Assembly: GCA_964430565.1 (NCBI GenBank)
Contig: CAYSFD010000025.1
Span: forward strand, 1 to 64,000
Direction: 5' to 3'
DNA length: 64,000 bases
From: VBDM01 sp964430565
GTDB taxonomy: Bacteria; Pseudomonadota; Gammaproteobacteria; Burkholderiales; SG8-39
Shown here: positions 25,972 through 34,429 of the stretch, piece after piece
How the letters are laid out: each line of letters starts with the position of its first letter
Numbering within the stretch: the stretch's first letter is position 1
Made by a program: the position numbers and the translations under genes
The notes under the pieces: model-generated
Seen by the model: only the letters and a program-made list of their open reading frames with translations
Database searches by the model: none
What the model was told of the DNA's origin: nothing

Positions 25972-27651
25972 TCAGCGCGCGGCGGGAACCGCAGCTTTCG
26001 GAGCCGAGAGGCCCCCGCCGGAGGATTCCAAGCGCTTGATCTCAAAGTCGGCGGCCTTGTATCCCAGATCGGATGCGCGGGCGTACTCCGCCTTGGCCTC
26101 CGGGATTCGGCCAAGGCGCTCCAGCACCAAGCCAAGACGGTGATGCGCGATCCCGCTGTCGGGCCGCAGCTCGACTGCTCGAGACAGATAGGGAAGCGCG
26201 AGCGCGTACTGATCGAGGAGGTAATGAATGACTCCGCGGGCGTAATAGCAGTGGACCGTGTCCGGGTACTGCGCCATACACCTTTCGGCGACCTCAACGG
26301 CCTTGTCCGGCTGCCCTCCGTACACGTACTCCCTGGCCAGCATATACAGGGTGCGCGAGCCCCAGGGAACGGGTTTCGCTGGAAGCTTCGCAACCGCGTC
26401 TTCCCAGAGAAGAAAGGAGCTGGAGAACTTCACTAGGCGGTCGTTGGCCTGATACACCAGCACCGGGCCGACCAAGGCAAATACCGCCAGAGCGGCCCGA
26501 AGCGGAGCCACGCTGGCCAGCGCGACAAGCGCAATCAGGAATCCGGGCGCCCACAGATAGCTGCGGTAAAGAACGAACGGTTCCTGGAATCGGGCGGTGC
26601 TGAACTCGACCAAGAAAAGAATCCAAGCTAAGAGCATGCCGAATCCGACGAGTCCCACCCTGCCGCCGCGGCGCAGCAGCGCAAAGCCGAACGCGCCGAA
26701 CGCAACAAAAGCCGAAACTTTCAGGAATATCCAGCCCGGCAACCATGTCTGGAGAAAATCTACGCGGAGATCGATCGACATCGCCCCCGTGTCGGGCCAT
26801 AGCCACAATGCAAGGTATTTGAAGAAGAGCCCCGCCTGAGTGACTGCGCTCATCGACCAGGAGAGATCCGCGATCGCACTGCCAAAGACGCCCTCCATCT
26901 GCGTGGCGACGACCCCGTAGTCGGGCTCGTAGGCCTCGCCGATCAGCCACTTCCTGAACAGTGTCACAAAGATCGCCGCGGGGGCGCAGGCCGACAAGTA
27001 GATTGCTGCGTGACGAATGGCGAAGCGACGTTCCGGTCTGGCGAGGAACACGGCAAGCACCGCCGCCGCAGGCAAGAGGATGCTGTGTTCCTTGGAGAGG
27101 ACCGCTATGGAATACATCAAGGCTGCTGAGATCGCATCGGCATGGCTGCCGCGCATAAGCCCGCGCACGAAGAGCACGATCGACAGCAGCGAGAACAGCG
27201 TGGCGAAAACGATAGTCCGTTGGATCAGATATCCCGCTGCGTACACGGCCACCGGATGGATCGCGAACGCGGCTGCGCCGACGAAAGCCCACGCGACGGC
27301 GCGCTGTCGCTGCACGGGTTCCGGGGCGTTTGACTGCGCAACCACCCGCAGCAGGTCGTAAATCAGTTTGTACAGCGCGAGCGCGCAAGCGAGATGGAAC
27401 GCGAGGCTCACGATCCGGTGCGCCCGCATGCCCCCGATCTGCACCTCGGTGATCGCGAGAGAGAAGTGGGGAGGAAGCCTGAGATCGAGGCCGAACGGAT
27501 GCGTGGCGTAGTAGGAAAAGTTTAACCCCGAGAAAAACACCCAGTCGTCGAAGACTCGCGAATTATCCAGAAAAGGCCAGTACGAACCGCAGGCAAGCCC
27601 AGCGATCAGGCCTACTGCAACCCAGTGCGGGAACCGCCTGATGACGTTCAC
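25972..27651 (-). CDS. Multi-pass membrane protein with C-terminal TPRs, GT-C glycosyltransferase-like
   Basis: A 559-aa protein with an N-terminal helix, a periplasmic loop containing RVFDDWVFF (an acidic pair where GT-C enzymes have their metal motif), about ten more membrane helices, and TPR-type repeats over the last 130 residues (DTVHCYYARGVIHYLLDQY, then GIAHHRLGLVLERLGR). This outline matches TMTC/DUF1736-like and related lipid-linked-sugar glycosyltransferases; no Wzy-type ligase domain is evident. The start is GTG 27651, only 14 bases after the pilA terminator hairpin and T-run, with no clear ribosome site. Its place directly behind the pilin gene suggests a pilin-modifying enzyme, which is inference. 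Confidence 0.7.
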   Translation of the reverse strand: MNVIRRFPHWVAVGLIAGLACGSYWPFLDNSRVFDDWVFFSGLNFSYYATHPFGLDLRLPPHFSLAITEVQIGGMRAHRIVSLAFHLACALALYKLIYDLLRVVAQSNAPEPVQRQRAVAWAFVGAAAFAIHPVAVYAAGYLIQRTIVFATLFSLLSIVLFVRGLMRGSHADAISAALMYSIAVLSKEHSILLPAAAVLAVFLARPERRFAIRHAAIYLSACAPAAIFVTLFRKWLIGEAYEPDYGVVATQMEGVFGSAIADLSWSMSAVTQAGLFFKYLALWLWPDTGAMSIDLRVDFLQTWLPGWIFLKVSAFVAFGAFGFALLRRGGRVGLVGFGMLLAWILFLVEFSTARFQEPFVLYRSYLWAPGFLIALVALASVAPLRAALAVFALVGPVLVYQANDRLVKFSSSFLLWEDAVAKLPAKPVPWGSRTLYMLAREYVYGGQPDKAVEVAERCMAQYPDTVHCYYARGVIHYLLDQYALALPYLSRAVELRPDSGIAHHRLGLVLERLGRIPEAKAEYARASDLGYKAADFEIKRLESSGGGLSAPKAAVPAAR

Positions 27652-27662
27652 GATCGTTGGGC

Positions 27663-27695
27663 AAAAAAAAAGGTACCCCGAAGGGTACCTTTTTT
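27663..27695. terminator. Rho-independent terminator of pilA
   Basis: Strong hairpin AAAGGTACCC-CGAA-GGGTACCTTT flanked by an A-run on one side and a T-run on the other, so it can work in both directions. It lies 24 bases beyond the pilA stop and immediately ahead of the GTG of the glycosyltransferase-like gene. Confidence 0.92.
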
Positions 27696-27718
27696 CTGTT
27701 GCTAAGAGCTAGGCTACA

Positions 27719-28207
27719 TCATCCGCGGCAGGAACCCGGGAGATATCTCGGGTTTAGGTCCGTACCGTCAGCCGCTGCACCACAGCGCCAGGCGAATACC
27801 GTCAACCCGCCCACGTCAGCCTTCGTCAACAGGGTGGTCGCGTCCTTCAACGGAGCTAGGGTGACCTTCTTGCCGGTGATACCGGCGCCGGCGGCAAAAC
27901 CTTGTATCACAACCGTAACCAAGCCGTCTACGGACGTATCGATGGTTGCCACGTACTTCGAGGAGCCGCCCGCCACGTTTGTGACTTCGCAGCCCCAACC
28001 GCCTGCGGTGATCGAAGCGCTGTTGCCGCTTTGGAAAATTTCGGTAATCGACGTGCGGCATGCGCTTGCGGCCAGAATCACTTCGGATATCTTCGCCCGA
28101 TTGCTGTAGTCCTGGTACGCGGGGAGTGCTACCGCAGCCAGAATGCCGATGATCGCAACCACGATCATCAACTCAATCAACGTAAAACCCTTCTGAATCG
28201 TTCTCAT
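27719..28207 (-). CDS. pilA: Type IVa major pilin
   Basis: Type IV pilus subunit, 162 aa from ATG 28207 with AGGAG six bases upstream. The leader is seven residues, MRTIQKG, cut by prepilin peptidase before Phe, and the mature N-terminus FTLIELMIVVAIIGILAAVA is the classic type IVa pilin helix with Glu5. The globular part has Cys residues in ACRTSI, GWGCEV, WRCGAA and PGSCRG; the last two fit the C-terminal disulfide loop. It is preceded by a sigma-54 promoter and followed by a strong terminator, so it is transcribed chiefly as a single gene. Other pil genes are not in the window, apart from the PilB-like ATPase at 30607. Confidence 0.96.
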   Translation of the reverse strand: MRTIQKGFTLIELMIVVAIIGILAAVALPAYQDYSNRAKISEVILAASACRTSITEIFQSGNSASITAGGWGCEVTNVAGGSSKYVATIDTSVDGLVTVVIQGFAAGAGITGKKVTLAPLKDATTLLTKADVGGLTVFAWRCGAAADGTDLNPRYLPGSCRG

Positions 28208-28550
28208 GAATTCTCCTAACTCAACCCGCCCGGATGGCGTATGCCGGGTAAGGACAGCAAAGGACGTGCCCGGCCGCAGTATTCTCATTATCTCGTTGTA
28301 ATAACTATCTTATTTTTTGTTTTAATGTCTAGACTGGGGGTTCCCGATCGCGAACACCACCGAAGTTGGGGCAAAGTATGACGCTGGGCGTCACCAAGGC
28401 CTCTCGTGCAGGAGAATCCGGGTGACGTCAAGGCGGATACGAGCGCGATTGAGAGGGGACTTGGTTGGAGCACGCGGCACGGCTGCTCCGCCGATGATAG
28501 GGTATCTTTGCCCTACCCTAACCGTTGTCTCGTAATGTGCGGCGGGAAAC
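28208..28550. other. pilA upstream region
   Basis: A 343-base gap between the divergent pilA and a small + strand gene. It holds the sigma-54 promoter near pilA, then an AT-rich stretch (about 28285-28330) unusual for this GC-rich segment, a likely bending or activator-binding zone for a PilR-type enhancer-binding protein. Nothing else recognisable. Confidence 0.6.
28256..28271 (-). promoter_or_regulatory. Sigma-54 (-24/-12) promoter of pilA
   Basis: On the minus strand the sequence reads GGGCACG-TCCT-TTGCT, against the consensus TGGCACG-N4-TTGCW, with one mismatch and the exact 12-base GG-to-GC spacing. Transcription would start near 28245, leaving a 5' leader of about 38 bases. RpoN/PilR control of pilA is well established in related bacteria. 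Confidence 0.85.
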
Positions 28551-28862
28551 ATGAAATTTGCGCTGCTTTCCTTCAGCAAGGTGGACGTCTTCGCCAACAG
28601 CTTGGCGCAGCGCATTACCACACGCTATCCCCCAGTCATCGCCAATACCCCGGAACAGACGGTTTCGCAGAGGCGAATCGAGGAGATCCTCGAGGAAATC
28701 TTCTCCAGCGAAATTCCAAGCGGAAGCCGCCTCGGGATCCTGGGCAGAACGAAGCTCGGATATGCGTTCAAATGGAAACTGCGGGAAATTGGATACGACG
28801 AAAGATTCGTCGACTTTGCCGCTAAAAAACTCCGCGAGCGGTTATCCCGCTTAACGGCGTAA
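28551..28862 (+). CDS. Small conserved-looking protein, function unassigned
   Basis: A 103-aa soluble protein, divergent from pilA. Codon third positions are strongly GC, as in neighbouring genes, which supports real coding. It has an N-terminal strand MKFALLSFSKVDVF, a helical middle (RRIEEILEEIFSS) and a basic C-terminal half (KLGYAFKWKLREIGY, AAKKLRERLSRL). No domain is recognised. The basic surface could bind nucleic acid, but there is no specific motif. No clear ribosome site precedes the ATG, apart from GGCGGG. It is convergent with the HD-GYP gene, 45 bases apart. Confidence 0.55.
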   Translation: MKFALLSFSKVDVFANSLAQRITTRYPPVIANTPEQTVSQRRIEEILEEIFSSEIPSGSRLGILGRTKLGYAFKWKLREIGYDERFVDFAAKKLRERLSRLTA

Positions 28863-28907
28863 CGCGCCACTGCCGTCAACAAGGCACGCTGCGCCCGCCC
28901 AGGTAGA

Positions 28908-30563
28908 TCAAGGTGTATATCCGGGTATGGCGCTCTCATCGACTTCGTCGATCTGTTCGCGATCGAGAAATTGTTCGGCGTAGCGCAGATACACTTTCCT
29001 GCGCACGAATATGTCGAACAAGTCCGGGTCGATGTGTCCGTTCAGCCTGAAGCGCCCGAGAATATTCAGTGATTCGGTCAGCGTCTTGCCGCGCTTGTAA
29101 GGCCGGTCCTTGGCGGTCAGCGCCTCGAAAATATCGGCGATCCCCATGACCCTCGCCTGAACGGACATTTGCTCGCGTTTGAGGCCTTTGGGATAGCCCT
29201 TTCCGTCCATGCGCTCGTGGTGGCCTCCAGCGTATTCAGGTACGTTGCGCAGGTGCTTGGGCCACGGCAGCGCTTCCAGCATCTTGATCGTAGCGACGAT
29301 GTGATGATTGATCGTCTCGCGCTCCTCGTGAGTGAGCGTGCCGCGGGAAATCGTGAGATTTTCGATTTCATCTTCGGAGAGAAAGTCCGCCGTGCCGCCC
29401 GAGACGTCGATCCACTTGTGCCCGGTACCGATCTGCTTCACACGTTCCTGTGCCTCCGGTGGCATGAATTCCCCACCGACGTTGGAGTGGCGAAGGAATT
29501 CTCGGTCGCTTTCCAGCCGGCGCAAGCTCTCCCGCAATGTCTGGTCGATTTGGTCCAATCGCTCTCGCGCATCGGCATTTTCCTGCACAAGTTTGCGCCC
29601 GAGTTCCACCTTCTGCTCTAACGCCGCGATTTCCAAATCGCGCTTGAGCACCTCGAAACGCGTGTCCACGAGACTGATGCGGTCGAAGATCGTCTCCAAC
29701 TTGGTCGACTTGTCCACCACATGCACGGGTGTCGTGACTTTTCCACAGTCATGCAGCAGGCCCGCTATCTTGAGCTCGTACCGATCCGTATCGCTCATGT
29801 TGAAAAGTCGAAGCGGCCCCTCAGAGGCCTCGCTGGCCGCCTCGGCAAGCAACATGGTGAGCTTCGGAACGCGATCGCAGTGCTTGCCGGTGTAGGGGGA
29901 CTTCTCGTCTATCGCTTTGTTGATGAGGTCGATGAAAGACTCGAACAGTCTCTCCAATTGATCGATGAGCTGCCGGTTGGTGAGCGCAATGGCGGCTTGT
30001 GACGCCAACGATTCCGCCAATCGCTGGTCCGAGTGCGAAAAAGGGCCGATCTCCCCCGTCACCGGATCCTTGCTGTTGATGAGCTGAAGGACCCCAATAA
30101 TCTCACTCAGGTGGTTCTTCATCGGCACAGTGAGAAACGCTTTCGAGCGGTATCCGGTCTTCTTGTCGAAATTGCGCGTTCCGGAGAAATCGAAGCCCTC
30201 TCCAGAATATGCATCGGCGATATTCACGGTCTTGCCGGTTAGAGCGGCGTAGGCGGCAACCATCTTGTTATTAGGCTTCCCGTCCTTCCCGTTGAGGTGG
30301 ATCGGGTAGTACGGTATATCCCTGCCTGTGCTACCGCCCATCGCGATGCCCAGGGAATCGGTCCGCATGATTGCAAACCTGAGCCGCGGGCCCTCATCGG
30401 AGGATTCCAGCACGTACAGGGTACCGCCATCGGCGCGCGTGATCGCCTTGGCGGCGATTAGGATCTTTTCGAGCAGGTGGTCGGTGTCCTTTTCCTGGGA
30501 CAGCGCTGCGCCTATCTCGTTGAGTTGCTCGAGGCGACCAAACAGGTCTTCGACGGTCTCCAA
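28908..30563 (-). CDS. GAF-HD-GYP phosphodiesterase with inserted helical segment
   Basis: Predicted c-di-GMP phosphodiesterase of 551 aa. A GAF sensor domain covers about residues 15-195. The HD-GYP domain carries LLHDCGKVTTP (HD at 271-272), a His pair at 420-421 in ETINHHIVATIKML, and GGHHERMDGKGYPKGL (448-461), so metal ligands and the GYP motif are intact. Between the HD and the next His cluster are about 148 residues, far more than the usual 30 or so; residues 300-355 look like a coiled coil. It begins at TTG 30563, 43 bases after the PilB-like ATPase stop. Its GAF domain resembles that ATPase's own GAF, including a shared KRTGYR/KKTGYR-type segment. Confidence 0.9.
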   Translation of the reverse strand: METVEDLFGRLEQLNEIGAALSQEKDTDHLLEKILIAAKAITRADGGTLYVLESSDEGPRLRFAIMRTDSLGIAMGGSTGRDIPYYPIHLNGKDGKPNNKMVAAYAALTGKTVNIADAYSGEGFDFSGTRNFDKKTGYRSKAFLTVPMKNHLSEIIGVLQLINSKDPVTGEIGPFSHSDQRLAESLASQAAIALTNRQLIDQLERLFESFIDLINKAIDEKSPYTGKHCDRVPKLTMLLAEAASEASEGPLRLFNMSDTDRYELKIAGLLHDCGKVTTPVHVVDKSTKLETIFDRISLVDTRFEVLKRDLEIAALEQKVELGRKLVQENADARERLDQIDQTLRESLRRLESDREFLRHSNVGGEFMPPEAQERVKQIGTGHKWIDVSGGTADFLSEDEIENLTISRGTLTHEERETINHHIVATIKMLEALPWPKHLRNVPEYAGGHHERMDGKGYPKGLKREQMSVQARVMGIADIFEALTAKDRPYKRGKTLTESLNILGRFRLNGHIDPDLFDIFVRRKVYLRYAEQFLDREQIDEVDESAIPGYTP

Positions 30564-30606
30564 GGACAGTTCCCCAGATTGACGCTGGTGGGCGTGAAGG
30601 GTACCG

Positions 30607-32973
30607 CTACTTGATGCAGACCGCTCGGACTTGCGGCATATCGGTGATGCCTTGCAGCACTTTCTCGATTCCGTCCATCTTCAAGGTACGCATGCCTTCC
30701 TCGAGGCACACCGCCAGGATCTCCGCGACGCGAGCGTGCTCCTGGATGAGTTTCTTGATCAGATCGGAGGTGACCAGCAGCTCATGCAGGCCGACCCGGC
30801 CCTTGTAGCCGGTATTGCCGCAGGCATCGCAGCCCTTGGCCTTGTAGAGCGTGAACTGCCCCTTGTCGTTACCGTAGCTCTTGGCCAGATCCCGGTAGAC
30901 GTTCTCGTAGGCGGACTTCGTGTCTTTCTTGAATGGTGCGGTGTTAAGCAACTCGGAGCAGTATTCCTGGAGAATCTGCCTCACTTCTTCCCCCGCAGGT
31001 GCATAAGCCTGCTTGCATTTGCTGCACAAACGCTTGGCCAGTCGCTGCGCGAGGATCCCGAGCAGCGCATCGGCGAAGTTGAACGGGTCCATACCCATAT
31101 CGAGCAGCCGGATGATCGATTCCGTCGAACTGTTCGTATGCAAGGTGGCGAAAACCAGGTGGCCAGTCAGCGACGCTTCGATACCCGTGCCGGCGGTTTC
31201 CTTGTCGCGCATCTCACCGACCATGATGATGTCCGGATCCGCGCGCAGAAACGACTTCATCACCGTGGCGAAATCGAGTCCCGCTTTTTTGTTGACCTGC
31301 ACCTGGCGAAGGCCTTTTTGCGTGATTTCGACCGGGTCCTCCACGGTCCAGATCTTGGTATCGGGCGTGTTGAGAAAGCCGAGGACCGAGTGCAGCGTCG
31401 TCGTCTTCCCCGAGCCCGTCGGGCCGCAGCAAAAGAACAGGCCGTAGGGCTTGCTCACCGTGTCCTTGAGCTTGGGAAGGTTTGATGGTGAAAGCCCGAG
31501 CTTGTCCAGCGGAATCGGCTCACCCGCCGCAAGGATACGCATGACCACATCCTCGACTCCGCCCTGCGACGGAATCGTCGCAACGCGCAACTCGATATCG
31601 AGCGGTCCGTATTTCCTGAACTTGATCTTGCCGTCCTGCGGTTTGCGCTTTTCGGAAATATCGAGATCGCACATGATCTTGATCCGCGCCACGATGGCGT
31701 TTCTGTAGGCCCCCGGGACCTCGATGTAGGGAACGAGCGACCCGTCCTTTCTCAAGCGGACCTCGGTTCTGGCCTTGCCGGGGTAGGGCTCGATGTGGAT
31801 GTCGGAGGCCCCCTGGTGGTAGGCATCGATGATGATCTTGTTGACAAGCTTCACCAGCTCGTTATCCGCGGCGGCAGAGACATCATCGCCTGCCCCGCCC
31901 TCCTCGCCGAGCTGCTCGTCCTCAAGACCCGAAATCATGTCGCCGATATCGCCCGTATCGACTGCCTCCGCGCCGTAGAAATGATTCAGAGTGTCTTTGA
32001 ATTCCTTGACCGTCGTAACGCGATAGGCGAGCTTGGCCTTGGGGAACACGTTCTGGACGATTCTGGAGCTCTTCACCCTCTCCGGGTCAGGACACAGGAT
32101 GACCAAACCCTCTTTCGAGTCCTCGATCGGAACCCACTGGTTCGATTCAACGTATTCGCGCTTCAGGTTTTTCAGCAGCTCCATCGGCTTCATACGATCG
32201 GGCTTGAACGACTCGTACGGAACCCCGAAAAATTTTGCGAGCGCCGCACCTATCGCCGGAATCTTGACCTGGAACTCGTCGGCCAACACGGTCTCCACGT
32301 CGACCGCCTTCTTGCGCGCAGAGCGGGCCGCCAACTCGAATTCCGCGGCCGAGATCACGGCGTCGCTCACCAGAAAATCATATTTTGTCTTGAGAACTTG
32401 CGGTTTTTGGCGCTGCTTGAACGCAATGGCCAGCGTTTGACAAAGCTCCGCGACGCCCTCCTCGGCAAGCTGGCCGAACGACATGCCCGCTTTGTTATTG
32501 ATCAGCTGAACGACACCGATCAGCTCGCTGCCCTGATCCACAACCGGCGCCACCAGCATCTGTTTGGTGCGATACCCGGTGCGCTTGTCGACTTCCTGCA
32601 GGAAACGCAGATTCGGGTTCTGAGACCTGAGCTCGGCCTCGTCGTAGACGTCCTTCAGGTTGAGCATCTTCTTCGACAAACCGACGTAGCCCGCGATCGA
32701 GTGTTCGGCGATCGGCAGCTTCAGATCCTTGAACGAGTTGAGGCCGGTTTTCACCTTGGAGACGATGGTCTGCTTGTCCTCACCAACGGTGTAGATAGTC
32801 AGGCGGTCGGCGTTGAAGAGGGTGCAGACGTCGGCACTGACCTCAAGCATGATTTCGTCCACGTTGCTGGTAGCGTGGATCTTGTTGGTGACGCTCTGGA
32901 GGTTTTTTTGAAACGTCAGCCGACTGTTGACGTCACCCGCCACACCCGGATGAGCTTGCAGTACCGCGCTCAT
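30607..32973 (-). CDS. PilB/GspE-type secretion ATPase with N-terminal GAF domain
   Basis: Type II secretion/type IV pilus assembly ATPase of 788 aa. ATG 32973 is preferred since AAGGTG is 8 bases upstream; an in-frame TTG six bases earlier lies too close to it. Residues 20-190 form a GAF domain, 197-340 a T2SSE_N/MshEN-like region (FLVSDAVISAAEFELA, FFGVPYESF), and 370-780 the motor domain with Walker A GPTGSGKTTT (517-526), Walker B DPDIIMVGEMRD (579-590), and a Zn site of C650, C653, C715 and C718. GAF fusion to such an ATPase is uncommon. MshEN domains bind c-di-GMP in some relatives, but the key residues are too divergent here to claim it. Confidence 0.93.
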   Translation of the reverse strand: MSAVLQAHPGVAGDVNSRLTFQKNLQSVTNKIHATSNVDEIMLEVSADVCTLFNADRLTIYTVGEDKQTIVSKVKTGLNSFKDLKLPIAEHSIAGYVGLSKKMLNLKDVYDEAELRSQNPNLRFLQEVDKRTGYRTKQMLVAPVVDQGSELIGVVQLINNKAGMSFGQLAEEGVAELCQTLAIAFKQRQKPQVLKTKYDFLVSDAVISAAEFELAARSARKKAVDVETVLADEFQVKIPAIGAALAKFFGVPYESFKPDRMKPMELLKNLKREYVESNQWVPIEDSKEGLVILCPDPERVKSSRIVQNVFPKAKLAYRVTTVKEFKDTLNHFYGAEAVDTGDIGDMISGLEDEQLGEEGGAGDDVSAAADNELVKLVNKIIIDAYHQGASDIHIEPYPGKARTEVRLRKDGSLVPYIEVPGAYRNAIVARIKIMCDLDISEKRKPQDGKIKFRKYGPLDIELRVATIPSQGGVEDVVMRILAAGEPIPLDKLGLSPSNLPKLKDTVSKPYGLFFCCGPTGSGKTTTLHSVLGFLNTPDTKIWTVEDPVEITQKGLRQVQVNKKAGLDFATVMKSFLRADPDIIMVGEMRDKETAGTGIEASLTGHLVFATLHTNSSTESIIRLLDMGMDPFNFADALLGILAQRLAKRLCSKCKQAYAPAGEEVRQILQEYCSELLNTAPFKKDTKSAYENVYRDLAKSYGNDKGQFTLYKAKGCDACGNTGYKGRVGLHELLVTSDLIKKLIQEHARVAEILAVCLEEGMRTLKMDGIEKVLQGITDMPQVRAVCIK

Positions 32974-33236
32974 AGCCAATTCACCTTAGGGTTCACGACT
33001 CTAAAATATCTCGCGAATCAATTACTTTACCACTGTTCGACCCAGATGACTGGCCCACTCACGGCGCAACCACAGGGCAGCCACGAAAAGGCGTTCAAGG
33101 CACCGAGCGAAAGCGACCCCTGGCCTGGCACTGCCTGGCAAGCGAAAACAACGCGTGGAACCTCGCGACCCATTTGCCGCCGCAGAACGGGGAATGTTCC
33201 ACTCGGGCCACACCTCCGGTTTCGGTTTCATTCCTC

Positions 33237-34307
33237 TCACCGCTTGGTTTCTCCCCAAAAACCCTCCGCGAGCAGAAATGCGCGGTAGCCGCGCTGGGCG
33301 AGAAGGAAAGTCGCTGCAGCGCTGCGGCGCGCGCTCTGGCAATAAAGCACGTATTCTCTGCCCTTGTCCAGCACTTCAAAAGCATTGCGAATCTCGGACA
33401 GCGGGATATTGATGGCGCCAGGAAGCTTGTCGTACTGATACTCCGACGGGTACCGCACATCAATCCATTGGCCGCCTTTGGCGATCTTGTCGCGGGCTTC
33501 GTCGAGAGAAATGCGTCGCAGCAGTGGCTCGCGGAGGAGTTCGACAAAATCCTCCTTGGCGAGCCGAAGGAGCACCCCATCGGTTTTCATCGAAATCGTG
33601 GCGTTGCGCTTGGCTTCAGACACGAGCGCTTCCTCGCCGAACGCATCGCCGCTCTTCAGTTCAGCGAGCAGCATTGACACTCCACCGATCATGCGTTCAA
33701 CCTTGCACCTTCCTGTCTCAATGACGTAGTAGTAGTCGCCCTGGGCCCCTTCGCGAACCACGGCAACGTCCTTCTTGACGTCGACACGCTGGAAACGGCG
33801 TAGCAGCTCGTCGATGTGCGCCGAGGGCAACTGCGAAAATGCGCCGTATCTGAGACTGCTTACGCTGAACGTCCCGGACAGGAGACTCCAGTTGGCGAGC
33901 GACTTCTCGCCGCTCTCGGTGTTTTGCTTTGTCGAGAATCCGGCGATCGCGATTTGATCCCAGGTCGCCATGATGTCGAGCAGATCATCGTCGATGCGTA
34001 TCAGCTCAATATCGGTAATCGCCCTGGCGCTAGTGAAGATTTGGCCGCCCCGGCCCAGGGGGTGGCGCGCCTGATCCGAACCGCCTACCAGCACCTTCGA
34101 AGAGCCGTCGGGATACGTGAGCATCAGGTCTCCTCGAACGAGATACACGGTCTGACCGGATGTGCCGCGTGCGCGAAACGGTTCCGAGTCCTTGCTCACG
34201 CTCTCCAAGTGACAAAGCCCCGCCAGCTCGTTGAGCCTTGCTTCAGACAGCGAAGCAATAGGCTCGAGGGCCCCTAGCGTTTCAATGCGTACTCTGGCTG
34301 CGCACAT
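33237..34307 (-). CDS. Fusion of two cyclic-nucleotide-binding domains and a rhodanese domain
   Basis: A 356-aa cytoplasmic protein starting at ATG 34307 behind GAGG. The first CNB-like domain (about 15-115) is degenerate. The second (about 155-258) has the phosphate-binding cassette GDAFGEEALVSEAKRNATI with the Glu and Arg (R234) needed for cAMP or cGMP. A rhodanese domain follows (262-352) with its catalytic loop YCQSARRS and C323. No DNA-binding helix-turn-helix is present, so it is a sensor or enzyme rather than a Crp-type regulator. The gene lies between cAMP turnover genes and the pilus-type ATPase gene, suggesting cAMP-gated sulfur transfer or protein interaction. Confidence 0.88.
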   Translation of the reverse strand: MCAARVRIETLGALEPIASLSEARLNELAGLCHLESVSKDSEPFRARGTSGQTVYLVRGDLMLTYPDGSSKVLVGGSDQARHPLGRGGQIFTSARAITDIELIRIDDDLLDIMATWDQIAIAGFSTKQNTESGEKSLANWSLLSGTFSVSSLRYGAFSQLPSAHIDELLRRFQRVDVKKDVAVVREGAQGDYYYVIETGRCKVERMIGGVSMLLAELKSGDAFGEEALVSEAKRNATISMKTDGVLLRLAKEDFVELLREPLLRRISLDEARDKIAKGGQWIDVRYPSEYQYDKLPGAINIPLSEIRNAFEVLDKGREYVLYCQSARRSAAATFLLAQRGYRAFLLAEGFWGETKR

Positions 34308-34338
34308 CGCCCATCCTCGAACGGTTACCCGGGACAAA

Positions 34339-34382
34339 CCCCTCATGCTTCCCTAATTTCACGGCGGTTCCGGCAATTCTGA
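34339..34382 (-). repeat. Copy 1 of a 44-45-base intergenic repeat
   Basis: On the minus strand it begins TCAGAATTGCCGGAACCGCC and ends GGAAGCATGAGGGG. A related sequence lies at 37575-37619. Both copies are in leaders of signalling-cluster genes (here 32 bases before the CNB-rhodanese start). Confidence 0.55.
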
Positions 34383-34429
34383 GATAGCCTCTTTGATTCA
34401 TCCCGGACCTTGGCCGTTTTCCATGCCAC

